Shown here: one piece after another, positions 33,366-45,379 of the stretch
How the letters are laid out: the number at the start of each line of letters is the position of its first letter
How positions within the stretch are numbered: position 1 is the stretch's first letter
From: Streptomyces sp. NBC_00286
GTDB lineage: Bacteria; Actinomycetota; Actinomycetes; Streptomycetales; Streptomycetaceae
Length of the DNA stretch: 64,000 bases
NCBI RefSeq assembly: GCF_036173125.1
Contig: NZ_CP108054.1
Coordinates: 7,903,001 to 7,967,000 of the forward strand
Direction of reading: 5' to 3'
Notes under the pieces: generated by a model
What the model saw: only the letters and a program-made list of their open reading frames with translations
Database searches by the model: none
What the model was told of the DNA's origin: nothing
Program-made: the position numbers and the translations under genes

Positions 33366-33839
33366 GTGCCCCGCACCCTCGCCACCGCCCCGATCATGAT
33401 CCTCAACGGCCCCAACCTCAACCTCCTGGGGCAGCGCCAGCCGGAGATCTACGGCTCGGACACGCTCGCCGACATCGAGGTGATGTGCGCCAAGGCGGCG
33501 GCCGCGTACGGCGGCACGGTGGACTTCCGCCAGTCCAACCACGAGGGCGAGTTGGTCGACTGGATCCACGTGGCCCGCCGGAACCATGCCGGCATCGTGA
33601 TCAATCCCGGCGCCTACTCGCACACCTCCGTCGCGATCCTGGACGCCCTCAACACCTGTGACGACATGCCCGTGTTGGAGGTCCACATCTCCAACATCCA
33701 CAAGCGCGAGGAGTTCCGGCACCACTCGTACGTCTCGCTTCGTGCCGACGGGGTCATCGCGGGCTGCGGCGTGCAGGGGTACGTGTTCGGGGTCGAACGG
33801 GTCGCGGCGCTGGTGGGAGCGGGTCGGGCGGAAGCCTGA
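33366..33839 (+). CDS. aroQ: 3-dehydroquinate dehydratase, type II
   Basis: 157-residue shikimate-pathway enzyme converting 3-dehydroquinate to 3-dehydroshikimate. Type II motifs: [17 protein letters not shown] with catalytic R24 and Y29, [40 protein letters not shown] with the catalytic His, and [11 protein letters not shown]. Length is normal; type II enzymes are dodecamers. GTG 33366 has GGAGGAG upstream. No other aro gene is nearby. Confidence 0.96.
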   Translation: MPRTLATAPIMILNGPNLNLLGQRQPEIYGSDTLADIEVMCAKAAAAYGGTVDFRQSNHEGELVDWIHVARRNHAGIVINPGAYSHTSVAILDALNTCDDMPVLEVHISNIHKREEFRHHSYVSLRADGVIAGCGVQGYVFGVERVAALVGAGRAEA

Positions 33840-33900
33840 CGCGCGGGCCGCCCAAGACGGGCCTGGGTCTCGTGAGCCAGGCGCAAGTGTTCCCGGGACG

Positions 33901-33946
33901 CCACGGTGGTGGCCGGCCGCCGGACGTCGGCCGGCCACCACCGTGG
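33901..33946 (+). terminator. 19-bp perfect hairpin after aroQ
   Basis: CCACGGTGGTGGCCGGCCG (33901-33919) and CGGCCGGCCACCACCGTGG (33928-33946) are perfectly complementary around an 8-nt loop. It starts 62 bp after the aroQ stop. The remaining gap to 34209 (about 260 bp) is very GC-rich and holds no gene that I can support. The hairpin probably ends aroQ and, from the other side, the MBL gene. Confidence 0.7.
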
Positions 33947-34209
33947 TGGGCCGCCGGCCCGAGGGCGGGGATCGGGTGGCCGGCGGCCCCTCCGCTCAGG
34001 AGCCGTCTTCCTGCGCGGGCTGCCTCCAGTGGACCGCGCCGCCACGTGCGCCGGGAGCGCGTGCGTGACACCGGCGTGTGCGCTCGGTTCACACGGGGCG
34101 CGCGACGGCGCGCGCCCGCGACACGCGCGTCCCCGTCGGACGAGTCACCAACGCCATGCCGCGCCCGACGAACAACCGGTTCACCAACTCACTGCCGGGG
34201 CCTAGCAGT

Positions 34210-34866
34210 TCACCAACCCCGAGCGCGCCATTCCGGCAGATGCGGGCGCTCCGCGCCCAACGTCGTGTCGTTGCCGTGCCCCGGGTAGACCCATGTCTCG
34301 TCCGGCAGCACGTCGAAGATCTTCGTCTCGACATCGTGGATCAGGCTGGCGAACGCCTTTGGATCCTTACGGGTGTTGCCCACGCCACCCGGGAAAAGAC
34401 AGTCACCCGTGAACACATGAGGATGCCCGTGCGGATCGTCGTAGACGAGCGCGATCGAGCCGGGCGTGTGCCCCACCAGATGGCGCGCGGTCAGCTCCAC
34501 GCGCCCCACGCGGATCGTGTCACCGTCGTCGACCAGGACGTCGGTCGCTACGGGGATGCCCTCCGCGTCGTCCCGACCCGCGTACGTACGCGCGCCCGTG
34601 GTCGCGACGACCTCCGCGAGCGCCTGCCAGTGGTCGCCGTGCTGATGAGTGGTGACCACGGACGCGATGCCGTCGGCGCCGATCAGCGTGAGCAGTGTCC
34701 CGGCGTCGTTGGCCGCGTCGATCAGCAGCTGCTCGTCGGTGGCCCGGCAGCGCAGCAGATAGGCGTTGTTGTCCATCGGGCCGACCGCGACCTTGGAGAT
34801 CATCAGGTCCTGCAACTCGTGCACATCCGCAGGGCCGCCGACCTTCACCGCTCCGCTGTACGTCAT
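34210..34866 (-). CDS. metallo-beta-lactamase-fold hydrolase (glyoxalase II-like)
   Basis: 218 residues. The dinuclear metal site HxHxDH is THQHGDHW (H74, H76, D78, H79). The later ligands are the His in RHLVGHTPGS, the Asp in VFTGDCLFPGG and the His in VYPGHGNDTT. The pattern fits glyoxalase II or related thioesterases; in mycothiol-using bacteria the substrate may be an S-acyl mycothiol. It is read in the same direction as the neighbouring DinB-like isomerase gene, 10 bp away, so they are probably co-transcribed for thiol-dependent detoxification. Confidence 0.88.
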   Translation of the reverse strand: MTYSGAVKVGGPADVHELQDLMISKVAVGPMDNNAYLLRCRATDEQLLIDAANDAGTLLTLIGADGIASVVTTHQHGDHWQALAEVVATTGARTYAGRDDAEGIPVATDVLVDDGDTIRVGRVELTARHLVGHTPGSIALVYDDPHGHPHVFTGDCLFPGGVGNTRKDPKAFASLIHDVETKIFDVLPDETWVYPGHGNDTTLGAERPHLPEWRARGW

Positions 34867-34876
34867 GTTGTTCAGC

Positions 34877-35605
34877 CTATAGCGGGGGGAGTGCGGGGAG
34901 CGGTCCGCCTTCGGTGGTCAGTACGGATCCGTCGCGGCGGCCGCAGAGCCAGCCGAGGAGGTCGGCCTGACGGCCGCTGACCGTGAGCCCGGGAAGGGGC
35001 GGCTCGTAGCCGCTCTCGATCTGCTCCTGGGAGACGGACTCGACGGCTCCGGTGGGAATCATGCGGCCGTCGTCCTGCTTGATCAACAGGGCCGGTACGT
35101 CGGGGTGGCCCCGGAAGCGCTCGGCGAGGAAGTTGATCTCCCGCTGAGTGAACTCCTCGGAAAGGTCCTCCAGCTCGTACCCGATCCCCAGATCCACGTG
35201 ATGCAGCTCCACCTCGACCCACCGCCGGAACGGCACCCGGGACGCGGAGTCCTTGACCCCGTTCCGTAGTTCCACCGTGCGGGACCAGTCCGCCGAGACG
35301 GAGGCCGCGTCCTGGAAGCGGTCCGCGCTCTCGCGCAGGTCCGCGAGCTGGATGCCGAGCGCGCGCGGGGCGTCCCGCTCGATCTCGGCGTCACGGGTGG
35401 CGGGGCTCGCGTACATGGGCCGCCCAGCGAGGACGTTCACGAGCGCGTCCGCGTTCCGGGCGAGGTGGGCGAGAATGTGCCCGCGGGTCCAGCCGGGCAG
35501 CCGTGACGGCTCGGCCGCGGCGGCGCTGTCCAGTTTGGCGACTGCGGCGAGTAGCCGGTCGGTCGCGTCACACACAGAGGCCAGGTCGTGCGCGTGATCA
35601 ATCAT
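34877..35605 (-). CDS. mycothiol-dependent maleylpyruvate isomerase-family (DinB-like) protein
   Basis: 242 residues. The N-terminal four-helix DinB-like domain reads LPGWTRGHILAHLARNADALVNVLAG (first metal His pair), with a further His in WVEVELHHVDLGIGY. The C-terminal SCP2-like part ends SGRQADLLGWLCGRRDGSVLTTEGGPLPALPPL. The family includes mycothiol-dependent maleylpyruvate isomerase and many uncharacterised relatives. The start at 35605 (MIDHAHDL) is chosen because the region upstream is not protein-like. Forms a probable two-gene unit with the MBL-fold hydrolase. Confidence 0.88.
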   Translation of the reverse strand: MIDHAHDLASVCDATDRLLAAVAKLDSAAAAEPSRLPGWTRGHILAHLARNADALVNVLAGRPMYASPATRDAEIERDAPRALGIQLADLRESADRFQDAASVSADWSRTVELRNGVKDSASRVPFRRWVEVELHHVDLGIGYELEDLSEEFTQREINFLAERFRGHPDVPALLIKQDDGRMIPTGAVESVSQEQIESGYEPPLPGLTVSGRQADLLGWLCGRRDGSVLTTEGGPLPALPPL

Positions 35606-35828
35606 GGGCCCGACCCTAGCCTCGCAACACGTTCGGGTGAAGGTGGCGGACCGCCCCTGCAAATCGAATGCGCGTGCTATAGGCTCAGGCGCGGCGTCGG
35701 GCATGCTGGATGGCCCGGGATTGTTACCAACCAGGGAAACCAACCGGCGCTGTCAGTGGCTCCCCCTAGTCTGAAAAAAGACGGGGGCCTCGCCCCTGTC
35801 ACTTCTCTCAAGAAAGGTGCGGACCGGC

Positions 35829-38756
<2,928 letters not shown>

Positions 38757-38772
38757 GCGGTTCGAAAGCAGC

Positions 38773-38956
38773 GGGTTCGTTGTGGCTGGTCGCGCAGTTC
38801 CCCGCGCCCCTAACGGGGCGCTCCCCGAACCGCCGGCCACAAAGCTCACCAGCCACAACGAACCCCGCAGCTTCCCGCCGGGGGAGGGGACGTGGGCCGG
38901 TGCGTCGCACCCCAACAAACCCAGGGGCGCGGGGAACTGCGCGAGCAACCACAACG
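38773..38956. repeat. dispersed Streptomyces repeat, inverted pair between convergent genes
   Basis: The element GGGTTCGTTGTGGCTGGT (38773-38790) continues as CGCGCAGTTCCCCGCGCCCC to 38820. Its first 18 bp reappear inverted and perfect at 38848-38865, and its second part appears inverted at 38924-38956. The whole 180-bp stretch lies between the stops of uvrA and the PfkB kinase and can fold into large hairpins, acting as a two-way terminator. Confidence 0.8.
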
Positions 38957-38985
38957 CCCCCGCAGACAAAAACGAACCCAACCGC

Positions 38986-39897
38986 TCAACCGTCGGAGAC
39001 CTCACGCGCGTACGGCGGTTCCGCGCCCGCTCGTGAGCAGGTGATCGCCGCCGCACGCGCCGCATACCGCAGCAGCTCGCTCCAGCCGTCGGCGCCCAGG
39101 TCCGCCAGCGCTGCCGCGGACAGGGCGTCGCGGCGGGCGAGGCCGTGCAGCAGCGCCGCGTTCACCGTGTCGCCGGCGCCGATCGTGTCCACCACGTCGA
39201 CTCGTTCGCCCGGCACGGAGTGCTCCGCGCCGTCGCGGGTGAAGACGGTCAGGCCGTCGCCGCCGTGCGTGACCACGACGGCCGCCGGACCCGACGCCAG
39301 CCATTCGCGCGGGGTGCCGCCGAGCCAGTCCGCGTCCTCCTCGGACAGCTTGAGCAGCGACACCGAGGGCAGCCAGCTCTTGAACCGAGCTCGGTAGGCG
39401 TCCGCGTCGGCGATCAACACGGAGCGGATGTTCGGGTCGAGCGCGGTGAACACGCCCTGCGCGGACGCGACCCGCATCAGCTCCTCGTACGCGCTCGCGC
39501 CCGGCTCCAGGATCAGCGAACAGGTGCCGAAGGACACCGCCCTTGTCCCGGGCGGGAGTTGGTCCGGCGCCGAGAACAGACGGTCCGCCGTGCCCTCGAC
39601 GTAGAACGTGTAACGGGCCGAGCCGTCCGAGCCGATCGACGCTACAGCGAGCGTCGTCGGCTCCGCGCCCCGCTGCACGGACGACACGTCGACGTTCGCC
39701 TCGCGCAGCCCGTCGAGCAGGGCCTCGCCGAAGGCGTCGGACGACACCCGGGAGCAGAAGGCGGCCGGCGAGCCGAGACGGCCCAGCGCCACCGCCGTGT
39801 TGTACGGGCCGCCACCGCGGCGCGGATCCAGTCCCGCGAGCGCGCCCGCCTCCTGCGGCACCAGGTCGATCAGGGCCTCACCGGCGACGACGATCAC
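38986..39897 (-). CDS. PfkB-family carbohydrate kinase
   Basis: 303 residues of the ribokinase/fructokinase family. N-terminal VVAGEALIDLVP, the sugar-site GGGPYNTAVALGRLG, and the catalytic DTIGAGDTVNAALLHGL (Asp of GAGD) are all intact. Fructokinase or a related hexokinase activity is most likely. GTG at 39897 overlaps the LacI stop codon as GTGA, so translation is coupled to the regulator. No sugar transporter is adjacent, so the sugar enters by another system or is made inside. Confidence 0.9.
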   Translation of the reverse strand: MIVVAGEALIDLVPQEAGALAGLDPRRGGGPYNTAVALGRLGSPAAFCSRVSSDAFGEALLDGLREANVDVSSVQRGAEPTTLAVASIGSDGSARYTFYVEGTADRLFSAPDQLPPGTRAVSFGTCSLILEPGASAYEELMRVASAQGVFTALDPNIRSVLIADADAYRARFKSWLPSVSLLKLSEEDADWLGGTPREWLASGPAAVVVTHGGDGLTVFTRDGAEHSVPGERVDVVDTIGAGDTVNAALLHGLARRDALSAAALADLGADGWSELLRYAARAAAITCSRAGAEPPYAREVSDG

Positions 39898-40925
39898 GAG
39901 TCGGGTCCTTTCTCGGGGCAGCCGCACGAGGTGCGGTGAACGAAGGAGGAGGGCAGCCGGAGCGTACGGCCCGGACGGTCGGGGGAGGCCAGCCGCTCCA
40001 GGAGCAGCCGTACGGCCTGGGCCCCGATCTCCTTGCTGGGCTGGGAGATCGCGGTGAGCCGGGGCGAGAAGAGGTCCGCCCAGGAGAAGTCGTCGAAACA
40101 GCACAGGGCCACGTCGTCGGGCACGGACAGACCCCCCTCACGCAGGGCTCGCAGTGCGCCGATGGTCATGGTGTTGTTCGCGGTGACGAGTGCCGTCGGC
40201 GGCGCCGGGAGGGACAGTAGGTCCCCGGTCGCGCGTTCGGCGCCCTCTGCTTCCGAGCTGCCACAGACCACGAGACGCTCGTCGTACGGGAGCCCCGCGT
40301 ACGCGAGCCCGTGCCGGTACCCCGAGATCCGCTCGCTCGTGGTGCTGAGCCCCGGCAGGCCGCCGACCAGACCGATCCTCTTGTGGCCCAGCTCGGCGAG
40401 GTGGGTGACCAGCTGCCTGACGGGCTCGGTGTTCTCCGCGCAGACCTGGTCGAACGTGAAGCCGGGCGTCGCAGCCTCGTCGACCAGCCGGTCCAGGAAC
40501 ACCGTCGGTACGTCATGCCGCCCGAGGTAGCCGATGAGCTCGTCCGGCTGCACCGACGGCGCCACGATCATGCCGTCCACCCGCCGCTCGTGCAGCAGTT
40601 GGACCACCTTGCGCTCGTGCGCCGGATCGTCGTGCGGGTCCGCGATCAGCAGGCTGTACCCCTGCTCCAGCGCCCCGGCCTCGACGCCCTGAAGGATCTC
40701 CGTGAAGTACGGATTGCTGATCGCCGACACCGCGAGCCCGATGGACCGGGTGCGCGCCGTGACCAGGGATCTCGCCAGCGAGTTGGGCGTGTAGCCGAGC
40801 TCGTCGATGGCGTCGAGCACTGCTTGGCGGGTGGCCGGCCGCACGGTGCGGGTGTTGTTGAGGACGTGCGAGACCGTCGCGACGGATACGCCCGCGCTGC
40901 GGGCCACGTCGACCATGGTCGCCAT
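39894..40925 (-). CDS. LacI-family transcriptional regulator
   Basis: 343 residues. The N-terminal LacI helix-turn-helix (MVDVARSAGVSVATVSHVLNNTRTVRPATRQAVLDAIDELGY at about 4-45, quoted in two halves of the same motif) is followed by a periplasmic-binding-protein-like sugar sensor (NPYFTEILQGVEAGALEQGY, GLVGGLPGLSTTSERISGY, VALCCFDDFSWADL). Confidence 0.9.
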   Translation of the reverse strand: MATMVDVARSAGVSVATVSHVLNNTRTVRPATRQAVLDAIDELGYTPNSLARSLVTARTRSIGLAVSAISNPYFTEILQGVEAGALEQGYSLLIADPHDDPAHERKVVQLLHERRVDGMIVAPSVQPDELIGYLGRHDVPTVFLDRLVDEAATPGFTFDQVCAENTEPVRQLVTHLAELGHKRIGLVGGLPGLSTTSERISGYRHGLAYAGLPYDERLVVCGSSEAEGAERATGDLLSLPAPPTALVTANNTMTIGALRALREGGLSVPDDVALCCFDDFSWADLFSPRLTAISQPSKEIGAQAVRLLLERLASPDRPGRTLRLPSSFVHRTSCGCPEKGPDS

Positions 40926-41005
40926 GGGGTTCCTCCTCCCACCCGCTACCCCGGCCGACCGGCCGGGCGCGCTCTGGACGGGACCGTACCCCATGGGAAG
41001 GGCAG

Positions 41006-41045
41006 ACGTAAACGCTTGCGCAAGCGATTACGTAAGCGTTTACGT
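41006..41045. promoter_or_regulatory. LacI-type operator array
   Basis: ACGTAAACGCTT (41006-41017) and AAGCGTTTACGT (41034-41045) form a perfect 12-bp inverted repeat. Inside it is the 14-bp palindrome CGCTTGCGCAAGCG (41013-41026). These are typical of LacI-family operators with a central CG. The array lies 81-120 bp upstream of the LacI start, so it is the probable autoregulatory site of the regulator-kinase operon. Confidence 0.8.
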
Positions 41046-41076
41046 CCCGCCCGCGGCCCAGCCCCGCCTCAGCCGC

Positions 41077-42024
41077 TCACTCCCAGTCCCACCCGATCCC
41101 CACGATTCCCGACCGCACCCGCGGTTCGACTATGTGAACCGACCGATGGCGCTCGCTGAGCGCCAGTTCTTGACGGCCGCTACGCGGCGCCGCCGCCGAG
41201 TGCTGGGTGAACCGGTGGCAGCGCACGGGCAGTGCGTCCTCGGTGAACCGCACCTCCAGGGCGTACTGCCCGCCCGCGGAGCCGAAGTCGCGCACGTACT
41301 CGCTGGACGCGTCGGCCGTGCCGTCCTCGACGCCGTAGCGGAACAGGCAGGTGTCGCCGATCCGCAGCCGGGTGTCGAAGAGCAGCTCCGCCACGAGCAC
41401 CCCGGTGTCATGGTGCCAACGCACGCGCCCTGTACGGCAGTTCTCCAGGGCTTGCACCACCATGCGCTCCGGTGCGCACCCCGGGTCGCCGAGGTGGACT
41501 GCCACATAGCGGTCGATGCCGTCCTTGTGGGCGCGCACGATGTGCTGCGAGTCCCGCCCCGACAGCTCCCGGCGCGAACCGATCCGTACCCGCTCGTGCT
41601 GGCCGAGCATGTGCAGTCCACTGTCGAGCGACGCTCCCAGCTCGGCGAGCAGCTTCTCCAGGGCGCCGGAGGCCTCCACCAAGGCGCGGTACGAACGGGC
41701 CGCGGGGCGTGCCTGACCGGGTCGCTCCTCGGCCTGGGCGAGCAGTCGTACGAGCGACTCGTCGGGCAGCTGGAGTATCTCCTCCAGGGCGCGTACGGCC
41801 CGCAGAGACTCCGGGCGCTGTGGGCGGCGGGCGCCCTGCTGCCAGTAGCTCAGGCTCGTCACGCCGACCTTGACCCCGTATCGCGACAGATGGTGCTGGA
41901 CGCGCTGCAGCGGCAGTCCGCGGGCGGTGATCGCGGCGCGCAGGGCGACGTGAAAGGGGCCGCCCTGCAGGGCTGTCTCCAGTTCGGCCGTGGCGACGTC
42001 CGCGTGCTCTGTGCTGTGCCGCAT
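41077..42024 (-). CDS. actinobacterial regulatory protein with helix-turn-helix-like N-terminus
   Basis: 315 residues, function unproven. The N-terminal 70 residues (FHVALRAAITARGLPLQRVQHHLSRYGVKVGVTSLSYWQQGARRPQRPESLRAVRALEE, positions about 18-80) look like an unusual Cro/XRE-type helix-turn-helix. The rest is a unique alpha/beta region (DGIDRYVAVHLGDPGCAPERM, RWHHDTGVLVAELLFDTRLRIGDTCLFRYGVED). ATG 42024 is taken as start; the longer frame to 42189 is unsupported. A perfect inverted repeat lies 42 bp upstream and may be its operator. Confidence 0.75.
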   Translation of the reverse strand: MRHSTEHADVATAELETALQGGPFHVALRAAITARGLPLQRVQHHLSRYGVKVGVTSLSYWQQGARRPQRPESLRAVRALEEILQLPDESLVRLLAQAEERPGQARPAARSYRALVEASGALEKLLAELGASLDSGLHMLGQHERVRIGSRRELSGRDSQHIVRAHKDGIDRYVAVHLGDPGCAPERMVVQALENCRTGRVRWHHDTGVLVAELLFDTRLRIGDTCLFRYGVEDGTADASSEYVRDFGSAGGQYALEVRFTEDALPVRCHRFTQHSAAAPRSGRQELALSERHRSVHIVEPRVRSGIVGIGWDWE

Positions 42025-42065
42025 GCAGGAGCCCTTCTGTGAATGCCGAGGGTTGTGGCCCCAAG

Positions 42066-42089
42066 TCAACCCGCATTGAAGCGGGTTGA
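42066..42089. promoter_or_regulatory. 9-bp perfect inverted repeat between regulator gene and uvrC
   Basis: TCAACCCGC (42066-42074) and GCGGGTTGA (42081-42089) with a 6-nt centre lie in the 230-bp divergent gap. Proximity to the regulator start (42024) suggests autoregulation. uvrC, starting at 42255, could also be affected. Confidence 0.55.
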
Positions 42090-42254
42090 TCACGGCTCGA
42101 CAACTGGTTCGAAGCTGCGGGCCGCCTGCGACTGGTCGCTCCCCCACTCTCGGTACCCCCCGGATCAAGCCCCCAGCGGCACTGTCCACAGGGGCGCTGA
42201 GGCTTCATCCACAGGCCCGTCGCGGTGTCACACCTCGCCAGTAGGGTGTGAGAC

Positions 42255-44300
42255 ATGGCCGACCCCTCCAGCTACCGCCCCAAGCCGGGGCAGATCCCCG
42301 ACTCGCCGGGGGTCTACCGATTTCGCGACGAGCACCGCCGGGTGATCTACGTCGGGAAGGCAAAGAGCCTGCGCCAGCGGCTGGCGAACTACTTCCAGGA
42401 CCTGGCGGGCCTCCATCCGCGTACGCGCACCATGGTGACGACGGCCGCGTCGGTGGAGTGGACGGTGGTGTCCACGGAGGTCGAGGCGCTGCAGCTGGAG
42501 TACTCCTGGATCAAGGAGTACGACCCCCGGTTCAACGTCAAGTACCGCGACGACAAGAGCTACCCGTACCTCGCGGTGACGATGAACGAGCGGTTCCCGC
42601 GCGTGCAGGTGATGAGGGGCCAGAAGCGCAAGGGCGTGCGCTACTTCGGCCCGTACGGGCACGCGTGGGCGATCCGCGACACCGTGGATCTCCTGCTGCG
42701 GGTCTTCCCCGTCCGTACCTGCTCCGCCGGCGTCTTCAAGAACGCCGAGCGCACCGGCCGTCCCTGTCTGCTCGGCTATATCGGCAAGTGCTCGGCCCCT
42801 TGTGTGGAGCGGATCTCTGCCGAGGACCATCGTGAACTCGCGGAGGAGTTCTGCGACTTCATGGCCGGCCGCACCGGGACGTACATCCGTCGTCTGGAGC
42901 GGCAGATGACGGACGCGGCCGAGGAGATGGAGTACGAGCGGGCGGCCCGCCTCCGCGACGACATCGACGCCCTCAAGAAGGCCATGGAGAAGAACGCGGT
43001 CGTGCTCGCCGACGCGACGGACGCCGATCTGATGGCGGTCGCCGAGGACGAGCTGGAAGCCGCCGTGCAGATCTTCCACGTGCGGGGCGGACGGGTGCGT
43101 GGCCAGCGGGGCTGGGTGACGGACAAGGTAGAGGCCGTCACCACCGGGGATCTCGTCGAGCACGCACTCCAGCAGTTGTACGGCGAGGAGACCGGTGACT
43201 CCGTGCCCAAGGAGGTGCTCGTCCCGGCACTGCCCGATCCCGTCGAGCCCGTCCAGGAGTGGCTCACCACGCGCCGGGGTTCCAATGTCTCGCTGCGCAT
43301 CCCGCAGCGCGGCGACAAGAAGGCCCTCATGGAGACCGTGCAGCGCAACGCGCTCCAGGCGCTCGGGCTGCACAAGACCAAGCGCGCCTCCGACCTCACG
43401 ACCCGATCGCGCGCCCTGGAGGAGATCGCCGAAGCCCTCGACCTGGACAGCGCGCCCCTGCGGATCGAGTGCTACGACATCTCGCACCTCCAGGGGGACG
43501 ACGTGGTGGCCTCCATGGTGGTCTTCGAGGACGGCCTTCAGCGCAAGAGCGAGTATCGCCGTTTCCAGATCAAGGGCTTCGCGGGGCAGGACGACGTCCG
43601 CTCCATGCACGAGGTGATCACCCGCCGCTTCAAGCGCTACCTCGCCGAGAAAGAGAAGACCGGCGAATGGGCGGACGGGGAGAACACGCTCACCGAGGAG
43701 GACGGGCGGCCCAAGAGGTTCGCGTACCCGCCGCAGCTGGTCGTCGTCGACGGCGGACAGCCTCAGGTCGCTGCCGCCCAGAAGGCCTTGGACGAGCTCG
43801 GTATCGACGACATCGCCGTCTGCGGCCTCGCCAAGCGCCTCGAAGAGGTCTGGCTGCCCGGCGACGACGACCCGGTGGTGCTGCCACGCACTAGCGAAGG
43901 GCTCTATCTTCTTCAGCGTGTACGCGACGAAGCGCACCGCTTCGCGATCAACTACCAGCGCACCAAGCGGGCCAAGCGCTTCAGGGCGAGCCCACTGGAC
44001 GACGTGCCGGGCCTCGGCGAGACGCGTAAACAGGCGCTGATCAAGCACTTCGGTTCGGTGAAGAAGCTGCGATCCGCGACCATCGAGCAGATCTGCGAGG
44101 TCCCCGGCATAGGCCGCAAGACGGCCGAGGTGATCGCCGTGGCCCTCGCCGAGGCGACCCCGGCCGCACCCGCCGTGAACACGGCGACTGGAGAGATCAT
44201 GGAAGACGAGGAAGAAGCGGCACCCGAAACGACGGCGGGTTCCGCTCAGGAGCCCGTGTCCGCGGGATCCTCGAACGAGCGACGGGGGCAGGAACCATGA
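42255..44300 (+). CDS. uvrC: excinuclease ABC subunit C
   Basis: 681-residue dual-incision nuclease of excision repair. The GIY-YIG domain starts at about 15 (PGVYRF...[17 protein letters not shown]) and makes the 3' cut. A UVR motif lies near 205-245 ([18 protein letters not shown]). The RNase H-like 5'-nuclease domain includes [14 protein letters not shown] at about 402-415 and VVDGGQPQ. The C-terminal helix-hairpin-helix repeats are at [19 protein letters not shown] and [15 protein letters not shown]. An acidic 50-residue tail follows. The stop overlaps rapZ as ATGA, so the genes are translationally coupled. Confidence 0.97.
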   Translation: MADPSSYRPKPGQIPDSPGVYRFRDEHRRVIYVGKAKSLRQRLANYFQDLAGLHPRTRTMVTTAASVEWTVVSTEVEALQLEYSWIKEYDPRFNVKYRDDKSYPYLAVTMNERFPRVQVMRGQKRKGVRYFGPYGHAWAIRDTVDLLLRVFPVRTCSAGVFKNAERTGRPCLLGYIGKCSAPCVERISAEDHRELAEEFCDFMAGRTGTYIRRLERQMTDAAEEMEYERAARLRDDIDALKKAMEKNAVVLADATDADLMAVAEDELEAAVQIFHVRGGRVRGQRGWVTDKVEAVTTGDLVEHALQQLYGEETGDSVPKEVLVPALPDPVEPVQEWLTTRRGSNVSLRIPQRGDKKALMETVQRNALQALGLHKTKRASDLTTRSRALEEIAEALDLDSAPLRIECYDISHLQGDDVVASMVVFEDGLQRKSEYRRFQIKGFAGQDDVRSMHEVITRRFKRYLAEKEKTGEWADGENTLTEEDGRPKRFAYPPQLVVVDGGQPQVAAAQKALDELGIDDIAVCGLAKRLEEVWLPGDDDPVVLPRTSEGLYLLQRVRDEAHRFAINYQRTKRAKRFRASPLDDVPGLGETRKQALIKHFGSVKKLRSATIEQICEVPGIGRKTAEVIAVALAEATPAAPAVNTATGEIMEDEEEAAPETTAGSAQEPVSAGSSNERRGQEP

Positions 44301-45379
44301 ACGATCAGGACGAGCAGCACACCGAGCGCACAGCCGCACAGGAAGCCGGGCGCACGGCGGAACACGAGAAACCGCCGAAGACGGCGAGCGAAGATCACTC
44401 GCCGTCCGAAGCGAGCGAGCAAGCGGGCAAGCAATCGGGCGAGCAAGCGCCCGAAGCGGGCCGGCAAGACGGAGCACAAGTGAGTACGGGCATCGAAACA
44501 GCCGGGGTCCCCGAAGCGGCCATCCCCGAGCTGGTGATCATCTCCGGTATGTCCGGCGCGGGCCGGTCGACCGCCGCCAAGTGTCTGGAGGACCTCGGCT
44601 GGTTCGTCGTCGACAACCTGCCGCCCGCGCTGATCCCCACCATGGTGGAGCTCGGCGCCCGCTCCCAGGGCAACGTCGCCAGGATCGCGGTCGTCGTCGA
44701 CGTACGAGGCCGCCGCTTCTTCGACAACCTGCGCGAGTCCCTCGCCGACCTGGAGTCCAAGAGCGTCACCCGGCGGATCGTCTTCCTGGAGTCCTCCGAC
44801 GACGCCCTGGTGCGCCGCTTCGAGTCCGTGCGCCGCCCGCACCCCCTCCAGGGCGACGGCCGCATCGTCGACGGCATCGCCGCCGAACGCGAGCTGCTGC
44901 GCGAACTGCGCGGCGACGCCGACCTGGTGATCGACACCTCCAGCCTGAACGTGCACGAGCTGCGCGCCAAGATGGACGCCCAGTTCGCCGGCGAGGAGGA
45001 ACCCGAGCTGCGGGCCACGGTCATGTCCTTCGGCTTCAAGTACGGCCTGCCGGTCGACGCCGACCTGGTCGTGGACATGCGGTTCCTGCCCAATCCGCAC
45101 TGGGTCCCGGAGCTGCGCCAGTACACCGGGCTCAACGAAGAGGTCGCGGCGTACGTCTTCAACCAGCCCGGCGCCAAGGAGTTCCTCGACCGGTACGCCG
45201 AGCTACTGCGCCTCGTCCAGGCCGGCTACCGCCGCGAGGGCAAGCGCTATGTGACCATCGCCGTCGGCTGCACCGGAGGCAAGCACCGCTCCGTCGCGAT
45301 GTCGGAGAAGCTCGCCGCCCGTCTGGTGTCCGAGGGAGTGGAGACGGTCGTCGTCCACCGGGACATGGGCCGCGAATGA
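44297..45379 (+). CDS. rapZ: RapZ / YvcJ-type nucleotide-binding protein
   Basis: 360 residues. RapZ proteins bind nucleotides and, in E. coli, guide decay of a small RNA controlling glmS; the Streptomyces role is not settled. Walker [10 protein letters not shown] at about 85-93, VDVRGRRFF, the conserved GFKYGLP, LPNPHW and the C-terminal GCTGGKHRS are present. The first 60 residues are an unusual Glu/Gln/Ala-rich, disordered extension. An internal GTG at 44481 would give the compact family length. It overlaps uvrC upstream and yvcK downstream (ATGA both times). Confidence 0.95.
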   Translation: MNDQDEQHTERTAAQEAGRTAEHEKPPKTASEDHSPSEASEQAGKQSGEQAPEAGRQDGAQVSTGIETAGVPEAAIPELVIISGMSGAGRSTAAKCLEDLGWFVVDNLPPALIPTMVELGARSQGNVARIAVVVDVRGRRFFDNLRESLADLESKSVTRRIVFLESSDDALVRRFESVRRPHPLQGDGRIVDGIAAERELLRELRGDADLVIDTSSLNVHELRAKMDAQFAGEEEPELRATVMSFGFKYGLPVDADLVVDMRFLPNPHWVPELRQYTGLNEEVAAYVFNQPGAKEFLDRYAELLRLVQAGYRREGKRYVTIAVGCTGGKHRSVAMSEKLAARLVSEGVETVVVHRDMGRE

